Assembly: GCF_022602565.1 (NCBI RefSeq)
Contig: NZ_JALBCV010000001.1
Location: 117,183-181,182, forward strand
DNA: 64,000 nucleotides
Direction of reading: 5' to 3'
Origin: Rosenbergiella metrosideri
GTDB taxonomy: Bacteria > Pseudomonadota > Gammaproteobacteria > Enterobacterales > Enterobacteriaceae
In this document: piece after piece, positions 57,595 through 64,000 of the stretch
Numbering within the stretch: position 1 is the stretch's first letter
Layout of the letters: each line of letters opens with the position of its first letter
Translations under genes and position numbers: made by a program
The notes under the pieces: model-generated
The model's input: the letters and a program-made list of their open reading frames with translations, nothing else
Told to the model about the DNA's origin: nothing
Database searches by the model: none

Positions 57595-57922
57595 AAGTTA
57601 AGGGGTAAGCCCCTCCTGTGGGATGACAGAATCGTTGTTAAACGGACAAAATCAATCTGAAATGGATAAGATTTTTGTAAATAGCCTCACCTCTTCACCC
57701 TTCCTAAAAGGGGAAATGGTATAGTTTTATTGATTCGGCTTTAAAATTATCCTGAAATAATTTACTACACAATCGGATGCATAAGGATTCATGGCGTCAG
57801 AATTCATCTAAGCCATTCTGAAGCGTTTTAAAAGGGAAGTTTACGCCCCAGAATCGCTCTGAGGGCGTTTGAGCGGCGCGCGCAAAACCGGCTTATGCTA
57901 AGTGGCAATGTGTACGTTATCG
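57595..57922. other. Gap with no convincing gene
   Basis: The 328-base gap between two convergent genes holds a 33-codon plus-strand frame (57,623-57,724) without a usable ribosome-binding site, and near 57,843-57,868 an imperfect hairpin with arms ACGCCC and GGGCGT that may end transcription from the minus-strand gene on its right. Nothing else is recognised. Confidence 0.5.
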
Positions 57923-58405
57923 CTAGAGTCCCAACTCTGACAGTTCAAGATGATCGTCAGGGCGTCGACCAAGAGGCCAATGGAATTTACGCTCAGATTC
58001 ATTTATTGGCATATCGTTGATTGATGCATATCGGTTAGTCATTAAACCATTATGGTCGAATTCCCAATTTTCATTCCCATAGGAACGAAACCAATTACCT
58101 GAATCATCGTGCCATTCGTAAGCGTATCGTACGGAAATGCGATTTTCATTAAATGCCCATAACTCTTTAATGAGTCGGTACTCTACTTCTTTATTCCATT
58201 TTCTAGAAAGGAAGCTTTTCGCTTCCTCTCGATTACTTACGAACTCTGTACGATTACGCCATCTGGTGTTCAATGAATACGCTAATGATACCCTTTCAGC
58301 ATCGCGGCTGTTCCATGCATCTTCAGCAAGACGTACTTTCTTGATGGCGGATTCTAAAGTAAATGGTGGTACAGGTACGCGTTTTTCATCTGCGTTGTTA
58401 AGCAA
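57923..58405 (-). CDS. DUF1348/SnoaL-like protein
   Basis: A 160-residue member of the DUF1348 family, NTF2/SnoaL-like fold. The family pattern is clear: [80 protein letters not shown] and [14 protein letters not shown]. Small cytosolic protein of unknown function. The start seems to be TTG, with GGAGA upstream. A standalone gene between two convergent or divergent neighbours, and a likely recent addition to this locus. Confidence 0.85.
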   Translation of the reverse strand: MLNNADEKRVPVPPFTLESAIKKVRLAEDAWNSRDAERVSLAYSLNTRWRNRTEFVSNREEAKSFLSRKWNKEVEYRLIKELWAFNENRISVRYAYEWHDDSGNWFRSYGNENWEFDHNGLMTNRYASINDMPINESERKFHWPLGRRPDDHLELSELGL

Positions 58406-58577
58406 AATAATAATCTCCGATTGTGAACCTACTAAGTACTCTTAATCATATGATGAAAGCAATAAAAATCTTCTATTCATAGTTTACGCAAGGTTGCCAT
58501 ATATTAAATATGGTTAGATGTCATCGTTGGAATAGGCATGGTAGATACAGTAGCTAAAACTGAATTGAGGATAGTGA

Positions 58578-59036
58578 ATGTTTAACATTTCAGAAGTTGA
58601 TAAAGGTAATTCTGACTTGACCCGGTTGGTTAGCGAGCTCGATGCTTTTCTAAGCGAATTGTACCCTGCAGAAAGTAATCACCTAATAGATCTCTCAGCA
58701 GTCAGTGATGAACAGCTAAGGTGCGTGATCGTCCGTGATGGGGGGGACACACCTGCAGGCTGTGGAGCTTTGCTCTTCCACGAAGATGGATCAGCTGAGA
58801 TTAAGCGGGTTTATATTCGACCGGAATACCGAGGAAGGAAGCTTGGAGAGAAGATAATCAGTGCAATCGAGGGAATTGCTTCAGCAAATAATTCACGACT
58901 CTTGCAGCTTGAAACAGGCATTCACCAACAACCAGCTATAGCGCTTTATCGCAGATGCGGTTACAACATGTGCGATGCATTTCCCCCGTATAAAGCAGAT
59001 CCCTTGAGTGTTTTTATGTGCAAAGAGCTTCTTTAA
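58578..59036 (+). CDS. GNAT-family N-acetyltransferase
   Basis: A 152-residue GNAT acetyltransferase. The acetyl-CoA loop is RPEYRGRKLGEKI (motif A, Q/RxxGxG/A type), with AEIKRVYIRPEYRG before it and YRRCGYNMCDAFPPY as motif B. ATG 58578 is preceded by GAGGA. Substrate not predictable; small-molecule or amino-acid acetylation is usual. Divergent from the DUF1348 gene and not part of an operon. Confidence 0.85.
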   Translation: MFNISEVDKGNSDLTRLVSELDAFLSELYPAESNHLIDLSAVSDEQLRCVIVRDGGDTPAGCGALLFHEDGSAEIKRVYIRPEYRGRKLGEKIISAIEGIASANNSRLLQLETGIHQQPAIALYRRCGYNMCDAFPPYKADPLSVFMCKELL

Positions 59037-59064
59037 CGCAACGCTTTGATAGCGCCAAGGGAGG

Positions 59065-59217
59065 CCACGTTATGATAAATAGCATCGCTATTTAGAATGT
59101 ACGTGGTGTAGCGATGCTGGAAATAAAACTATTTTAGATCTATTTTGTCACTTTCTGAGAGATTAACTTTTCTGAACCAGGGTTGGAGAGTGATTCGCTT
59201 TAGATCTTTTTTGTCAC
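59065..59217. repeat. Nested inverted repeats and 66-bp-spaced direct repeat
   Basis: Between the convergent acetyltransferase and antiporter genes, CCACGT (59,065) pairs with ACGTGG (59,101), interleaved with AGCATCGCTA/TAGCGATGCT (59,081-59,090 with 59,109-59,118). A 19-base sequence TTTAGATCTATTTTGTCAC at 59,133 recurs with one change at 59,199. No gene is visible in this block. Confidence 0.6.
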
Positions 59218-59238
59218 CCCCACACCTCCAACTCGCCT

Positions 59239-60630
59239 TTATATCTTACTCAACGTGATGGCTAAACCACTAAAGAGTATTGATATGATCATCACCTTAT
59301 CGATCGTCCGCAGTCTATAATGCTGGCGATGTTGCCATCCGGCGTAAAGAAACACTAACAGGCCAGGTGCGTAAAGCGTCAGCGACATCATCAGATGGTT
59401 GAGACCTGATGCATAGAGTAACCAAATACCGTACAACGTCGCGCCAATACCGATAAGAAGTGGTCGATAGCAACGTGTTTGATAGCTGATTTTAGCTAAA
59501 AATAAGCCAACCAGCAGATACGGGACTAATACCATCTCTGAAGCGATAATCAATAATGTGCTGTAATCAAGATGATAGAACGCTATCGCGATAAGGCAGA
59601 GCTGAACGCTAATGTTTGTCATCCACAAACTACCGATTGGGGCGTCCGCCGCATTCTGTCTCGCGATGACCTTAGGAAATGCACCGCGTTTGGCCGCGAT
59701 AAAAGGAATTTCTGCCGCCATAATAGTCCAGCTTAGGTAAGCACCAGAGACCGATAAAATAATGCCTCCCACAATAATCCAATAGCCGTAAGGGCCAATC
59801 ATTTCGACCAGTAATCCCCCCATCGATGGATTTTTCATAGTGGCAAGGGTTTCTCTAGGAACAATTCCGAGCGACAGTATCGTCACCAGTAAATAGACAA
59901 TTAGCGCAGAGATAACGGCAAAAAGTGTTGCCTTACCGATGTCATTCTTATTTTTCGCGCGGCCAGAGACCACCACGGCACCCTCAACACCTATAAAGAC
60001 CCACAGAGTGATCAGCATCGTCTGCTTAACCTGCGACCATACTGGAAGATGTAGTTGTGCTCCGGAAAAATCGAATGAAAATTGGCGATAGTCGAAATGC
60101 ATGGTCCCAACAACGATGAAGAGGACTAAGGGCACCAGTTTACCGAGAGTGGCAAGTAGATTAATGCTTGCTGCGGTTTGAACGCCGCGAGTAATTAACG
60201 CATGAATAATCCATAACAATATCGATGCGCCTAACATGGATTGCCAAGTATTACCGTCGCCGAATACTAGGTGTCCAGGGGAATCTGTAAAAAAACTGAG
60301 CGCAGAGAAGACCACAACAAGATATGAAACGTTAGCAATCACTGCACAGAGCCAATATCCCCAAGCAGAGAGAAAACCAATGGTTTTACCAAAGCCATCC
60401 TCGGCATAAGTGAAGATCCCGCCATCGAGATCAGGGCGTAAGCGCGAGAGATAAAGCATGGCGGTAGCCAAAAAAAGAATACCGACACCGGTGATTGACC
60501 AGCCAATCACTAAGGCCTCGGAACCCGAAACGGCGGCTATATTTTGCGGGAGACTGAATACACCCGCGCCAAGCATGGAGCTAAGGACTAATGCGGTGAG
60601 CGCACCCACGCCTATTTTTTTTCCGTTCAT
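59239..60630 (-). CDS. arcD: APC-family basic amino acid antiporter (ArcD/YdgI-like)
   Basis: A 463-residue antiporter of the basic amino acid/polyamine antiporter family with about 12 membrane helices. The start GVGALTALVLSSMLGAGVFSLPQN carries the substrate-binding SMLGAGVF motif. The whole sequence follows E. coli YdgI/ArcD (460 residues), an arginine:ornithine exchanger. ATG 60630 is preceded by AGTAGG; a GTG two codons upstream is the alternative. Same strand as ydgH, next to it as in E. coli. Confidence 0.9.
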   Translation of the reverse strand: MNGKKIGVGALTALVLSSMLGAGVFSLPQNIAAVSGSEALVIGWSITGVGILFLATAMLYLSRLRPDLDGGIFTYAEDGFGKTIGFLSAWGYWLCAVIANVSYLVVVFSALSFFTDSPGHLVFGDGNTWQSMLGASILLWIIHALITRGVQTAASINLLATLGKLVPLVLFIVVGTMHFDYRQFSFDFSGAQLHLPVWSQVKQTMLITLWVFIGVEGAVVVSGRAKNKNDIGKATLFAVISALIVYLLVTILSLGIVPRETLATMKNPSMGGLLVEMIGPYGYWIIVGGIILSVSGAYLSWTIMAAEIPFIAAKRGAFPKVIARQNAADAPIGSLWMTNISVQLCLIAIAFYHLDYSTLLIIASEMVLVPYLLVGLFLAKISYQTRCYRPLLIGIGATLYGIWLLYASGLNHLMMSLTLYAPGLLVFLYAGWQHRQHYRLRTIDKVMIISILFSGLAITLSKI

Positions 60631-60810
60631 AAACACCTACTAACTTGCTAAAAAGTCTCGATAAGCTTACTAAAACAGCAGGTGATGCTAAGAAAAGAAA
60701 ACAACACAGCATATTTCATGGATCGAGTTAGGGCGCTGATTCTACGAAGTGAAGGGTAATTTTGCAATGAGTATAAATGCGGAAAAATGATTATTTATGC
60801 AGTAGGGGGA

Positions 60811-60833
60811 TAAAAAAGCACCCGAAGGTGCTT
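60811..60833 (-). terminator. Intrinsic terminator of ydgH
   Basis: On the minus strand AAGCACC-ttcg-GGTGCTT is followed by TTTTT. The UUCG tetraloop makes it very stable. It lies 7 bases past the ydgH stop. Confidence 0.9.
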
Positions 60834-60839
60834 GAGTTG

Positions 60840-61793
60840 TTATTTGAACAGTTCTGCGGTGACAGTGAGGTTACCGCCACTTTGGTTCTGCCATTGGCGA
60901 GTAATGTGGTAATACTTCGCCCCTTTATCTGCCGCTCTTCGGGCGATAGCGGTCGACATCTCCGTTGGGTTACCGAAATGTGCCGTGATTGTTACCGTAT
61001 CGAAAGGCGTCATCTGGGCTGCGGTGATATCATTCACTTCTTGGATCTTGCCGCCTTGTGGAAGTGAGACGGTATAGCGCTTATTGGTAGACGTTTGAGT
61101 TTCATAAAAACGTCCAACACTCTGACTGGTCGAGTCTGAAGAGGCTACGCCTGGAATTTCTACTTTCTTGGCGGCTGCGCCCCCCGCTGCGAGAGCCGCT
61201 TTACCGGCTTGCGAGTCAGCTGGAATAGCATCCGGACTCTGTACAACGCGTTTCGGTGCATCGGCTTTATACACATAAGCCGTCACATACTGGTTACCGC
61301 CGTTATTCGCTGCAATTTGACGAATAATAAAGAATGCATCGGCATCCTTCGCTTTTGCCGCACGCGAAATGGCGTATTCAACCTGAGGCTGGCTAGGATA
61401 AAAGCCACGAATACTGACGGTATCGTAAGGCTCTAAGCGATAGGCTTCGGCTTTAGGTAACTCTTTAATCCCATTGATATAACGATATTGTGGATCTTTC
61501 GGGGCAGGGGCTGCATCAGGGAGGTAGAGGTCAGCAGTAACCCGCCAGTTTCCGCCATTACTGTTACTATCGTTGACGGATACGACATAGAATCCGGCTG
61601 CGCCCGCATTGTCGGCCCGTTTAGAGACGGCATTACTCACGTCAATCAACGAGTTGAAGCGGCCTGAAAAAGTGATTCTTTTATAGGGTGCCAGAGATGC
61701 GGCTTTTTGAGGGCTAAGTTCTTGAGCGGCAAAGGCAGTAGACAGCCCTAGCGAAATAAGCGCTGTTGCTAAAACTGTAGCAGTAAATTTCAT
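60840..61793 (-). CDS. ydgH: DUF1471 periplasmic protein YdgH
   Basis: A 317-residue periplasmic protein with signal peptide MKFTATVLATALISLGLSTAFA. Three DUF1471 (YhcN-like) repeats are seen, beginning near ...YKRITFSGRFNSLIDVSNAV, ...YDTVSIRGFYPSQPQVEYAI and ...FDTVTITAHFGNPTEMSTAI, each with the pattern AxxxGAxxYxVxxxxxxNxGGNxxVTAxLY. An alanine-rich linker joins the second and third. E. coli YdgH (SrfN-like) is linked to stress and pathogenicity. AAGGA precedes the chosen start. Confidence 0.94.
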   Translation of the reverse strand: MKFTATVLATALISLGLSTAFAAQELSPQKAASLAPYKRITFSGRFNSLIDVSNAVSKRADNAGAAGFYVVSVNDSNSNGGNWRVTADLYLPDAAPAPKDPQYRYINGIKELPKAEAYRLEPYDTVSIRGFYPSQPQVEYAISRAAKAKDADAFFIIRQIAANNGGNQYVTAYVYKADAPKRVVQSPDAIPADSQAGKAALAAGGAAAKKVEIPGVASSDSTSQSVGRFYETQTSTNKRYTVSLPQGGKIQEVNDITAAQMTPFDTVTITAHFGNPTEMSTAIARRAADKGAKYYHITRQWQNQSGGNLTVTAELFK

Positions 61794-61923
61794 AAAACGT
61801 CCTTCAGCTTGCACAGAAAACAAAAAATTATTGTTAATTATTGAAGGGTGATTATTACATGGAAAAGATAAGCTGTCTTAGTCAATTGTTTGACAAATGT
61901 CTATAAAAAAAAGCGCGAAGGGT

Positions 61924-61949
61924 AGAGTCGTCAAATTATTAACGACTCT
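61924..61949 (-). terminator. Hairpin after uspE
   Basis: A perfect 8-bp stem AGAGTCGT/ACGACTCT with a 10-base AT loop lies 15 bases beyond the uspE stop. No T-run follows. Confidence 0.5.
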
Positions 61950-61963
61950 TGATAAAGAATGGG

Positions 61964-62884
61964 TTACTCAGGTGACGCATCAGGCCGTATCACTAACAGA
62001 TCACAGCGTAAATGATCGATGACCTGCTCAGCCGTGTTACCCAAGAAAGCTGCTGACAATCCGGTACGGCCAAAAGTCCCTAATACGACAACCCCGGCAT
62101 TTAATTGCGCGGCAATTTCGGGAATAACCTCTTCAGGTTCGCCTTGCTCTACATAAGTATCAGCACTGTCTATTGAGAAGGGCTGACGTAGCGCTTTCAT
62201 GGCTAACAGATGTTGGCCCCTTACCGCATCACTGTAACTCTGTGCATCAAAGTCAGGCAGTTCAATCGCGAGGTTGACTGGCGTGATGGGATAGGCCCCT
62301 ACGAGCCGCACCGCAGTCTGGTTCACCTGTAACGCTAATGCCTGTGTTTCACGAACTAATTTCCGATTAAGATCATCATGTTGTTGATCGTCGCTGACTA
62401 AGTTAACGGCCACCACCGCAGTCGCGTCTTCTGGCCAGGGCTGATCTTTAACCATCCACACTGGACAAGGGCTTTTACGGAGGATTTGCCAATCTGTAGG
62501 CGTAAAGATGACCGATTCCAAGCGATCATACTGGTGCGCCATTTTCAGTACCAGATCATAATTCCCCGTTTCGATCTCTTGTAAGATAGCTTCTTGTTGA
62601 CGATTATGCCAAATCACCTTCAATACAATATCGACCCCAGACTCAAGATAGACGCGCGCTTGATAGCGAAGCCATTCAGTACGTTGTTGGATCATCTCTT
62701 GGCGCATACTCTCTCTTTCTTCCGTAGCAAGTGCCGTGGTCAACTCGTAAGAGAGGTCATAAATAGCGAGAAATGCAGTGATTTTGCCGCCCAGCCGATG
62801 ATTAAGATATACCGCGCGACGAAGAGCGGGTTGGTCATCCTGATCTGGGTCAATGGCCACGAGAATATTTTGATACTGCGTCAT
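61964..62884 (-). CDS. uspE: Universal stress protein UspE
   Basis: A 306-residue tandem Usp protein. The first domain starts [24 protein letters not shown]; the second ends [34 protein letters not shown], keeping the G-x2-G-x9-G(S/T) type nucleotide loop in degenerate form. UspE aids motility, aggregation and survival under DNA damage. It lies downstream of fnr in the same direction, as in E. coli (123-base gap). Confidence 0.95.
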   Translation of the reverse strand: MTQYQNILVAIDPDQDDQPALRRAVYLNHRLGGKITAFLAIYDLSYELTTALATEERESMRQEMIQQRTEWLRYQARVYLESGVDIVLKVIWHNRQQEAILQEIETGNYDLVLKMAHQYDRLESVIFTPTDWQILRKSPCPVWMVKDQPWPEDATAVVAVNLVSDDQQHDDLNRKLVRETQALALQVNQTAVRLVGAYPITPVNLAIELPDFDAQSYSDAVRGQHLLAMKALRQPFSIDSADTYVEQGEPEEVIPEIAAQLNAGVVVLGTFGRTGLSAAFLGNTAEQVIDHLRCDLLVIRPDASPE

Positions 62885-63007
62885 ATGACAATCCCTCAGT
62901 GTATGGAGTTAACTAAGGATAGTCCGGAATTAATGAAACAGAGGTTAAAACCGGAACATCATTGTTCAGTAACATAGCGTATCCGGTTTGGCTTATCTAG
63001 AGGAGAT

Positions 63008-63760
63008 TTATGCACATTTCTGTGCATGTCCTGCCAGCACGTTCAACATATCGTGGTTTTCAATCGTAATATATTTACCCTTCACTGATAGCATGCCGCT
63101 TTTCTGGAAACGACCTAACAACCGACTAATTGTTTCGACGGTAAGTCCTAAATAATTTCCAATATCGCCACGCGTCATCGTTAATCGGAATTCACGTTGA
63201 GAAAAACCGCGTTTGCCAAAACGTTGCGAGAGACTCCAAATGAAAGCCGCTAAACGTTCTTCTGCATTCTTCTTAGAAAGCAATAAGATCATTTCTTGGT
63301 CAGCTTTAATTTCGCCACTCATAAGTCGCATGATTTGATGACGTAAGGCTGGCATCTTGCCGGCTAGATCATCCAGCGTATCGAATGGGATCTCACATAC
63401 CATAGAGGTTTCAAGCGCCTGAGCGAAAGAAGGGTGGTGGCCCGAGGTAATAGCATCAAAGCCAATCACATCACCCGCCAGATGGAAGCCGGTAATCTGC
63501 TCGTCGCCTTGCTCGGTAATGGTATAGCTTTTCAATGTACCAGAACGCAGCGCGTAGAGAGATTTTAGTTCATCTCCAGCTTTGAATAAGGATTGAGACT
63601 TTTGGATAGGTTTTTTACGCTCAATAATATTATCGAGCTGATTAAGCTCATGATTATTTAAGGTAAAGGGGATGCACAGTTGGTTGATACTGCAATCTTG
63701 ACAGTGAATAGAACTGCCATTCACTGGCGCACGTTTGATTAATCTTTTTTCACTTAGCAT
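63008..63760 (-). CDS. fnr: Anaerobic regulator FNR
   Basis: The 250-residue oxygen-sensing CRP-family regulator, same length as E. coli FNR. The [4Fe-4S] ligands C20, C23 and C29 are in [13 protein letters not shown]; the fourth (about C122) lies in SMVCEIP. The C-terminal HTH contains [12 protein letters not shown] with the E--SR recognition residues that read TTGAT. Its likely target fnrS lies in this window at 41,430. Confidence 0.98.
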   Translation of the reverse strand: MLSEKRLIKRAPVNGSSIHCQDCSINQLCIPFTLNNHELNQLDNIIERKKPIQKSQSLFKAGDELKSLYALRSGTLKSYTITEQGDEQITGFHLAGDVIGFDAITSGHHPSFAQALETSMVCEIPFDTLDDLAGKMPALRHQIMRLMSGEIKADQEMILLLSKKNAEERLAAFIWSLSQRFGKRGFSQREFRLTMTRGDIGNYLGLTVETISRLLGRFQKSGMLSVKGKYITIENHDMLNVLAGHAQKCA

Positions 63761-64000
63761 GATGAATACTCCGTAATATTGTCTGGAGATACTTTAACAT
63801 TTTTCGCGAAGAAAAAAAGGTCTTATCCACGATCAATTTATCGTGGGTTTTTCGATAAAAAAACTGACTTTTCTTTTGTTTAAAATCAATAATATAAGTT
63901 AATAATAAAAATCATTTACTTTTATAATTTACAAAAAAATACATTAGATGCTACGAATTTATAAATATAATTAATATTAGCTATCTAACAATATATTAAC
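63761..64000. other. fnr upstream region, AT-rich
   Basis: No gene is visible. A perfect 7-bp hairpin CCACGAT/ATCGTGG (63,827-63,846) is followed by TTTTT on the plus strand, that is, pointing away from fnr. The last 130 bases are extremely AT-rich. The fnr promoter must lie here, but I cannot fix a -10/-35 with confidence. Confidence 0.4.

Noticed and set aside
57623..57724. 33-codon open frame in the gap after the unknown 132-residue gene
   Set aside because: The only purine-rich stretch touches the ATG, leaving no usable ribosome-binding spacing, and the product has no recognised feature.

Overview
The window is an enterobacterial chromosome segment with a decayed genomic island at its left end (about 1-10,690) and conserved core genome from the tRNA-Asn gene rightwards. 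The core carries yciK-sohB-topA-cysB-ymiA-ribA-pgpB-lapAB-pyrF-yciH-osmB-rnb-fabI-sapABCDF, then pspF/pspABCD-ycjXF-tyrR-tpx-mppA-zntB-fnrS-ttcA-ydbJ-ldhA-ydbH-ynbE-azoR-hrpA, then ydgD-ydgU-asr-carboxypeptidase Taq-rstBA, arcD-like, ydgH, uspE and fnr. This order and the protein sequences fit Enterobacterales. The losses relative to E. coli (no acnA beside cysB, no yciN, dbpA, hslJ or ydbL) and a moderate GC content suggest an Erwiniaceae-like or related non-enteric lineage. I cannot name the species.

Island, 1-10,690. A strikingly AT-rich operon of three 4-bp-overlapping genes (382-5122) ends in a clean intrinsic terminator. It encodes a ComEC-like metallo-beta-lactamase-fold protein, a protein with an N-terminal trypsin-like protease domain and a C-terminal region resembling HamA (DUF1837) of the Hachiman anti-phage system, and a Ski2-like superfamily 2 helicase resembling HamB. 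The residues expected for the HamA nuclease site look replaced. My reading is a Hachiman-type helicase sensor whose nuclease effector has been swapped for a protease, with an extra MBL-fold partner. This is the best candidate for a new system here. The rest of the island is wreckage: a frameshifted ArdC-like antirestriction gene, a decayed IS110 transposase, a frameshifted lipoprotein gene, an N-terminal stub of a KAP-type P-loop NTPase, and a P4-type integrase with an internal stop and no start codon, next to tRNA-Asn(GTT).

Core, 10,691-31,000. Genes here serve DNA topology (topA), cysteine regulation (cysB), riboflavin (ribA), phospholipid and LPS homeostasis (pgpB, lapAB), pyrimidines (pyrF), RNA decay (rnb), fatty acid synthesis (fabI) and the Sap ABC transporter.

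Core, 31,000-47,700. Two small RNAs are recognisable from their own sequence. RyhB lies between sapA and pspF, with a Fur box over its promoter. FnrS lies between zntB and ttcA, with an FNR box centred at about -42. The psp operon has a textbook sigma-54 promoter. FNR itself is encoded at the right end of the window.

Core, 47,700-64,000. asr carries a 57-bp repeat array, and an RstA-box match lies in its upstream region. The rstA-rstB-carboxypeptidase Taq operon lies immediately upstream, so regulator and probable target are neighbours. The outer-membrane lipid-transport pair ydbH-ynbE lacks ydbL. Several small proteins (YmiA, YdgU) and transcription terminators are also annotated.
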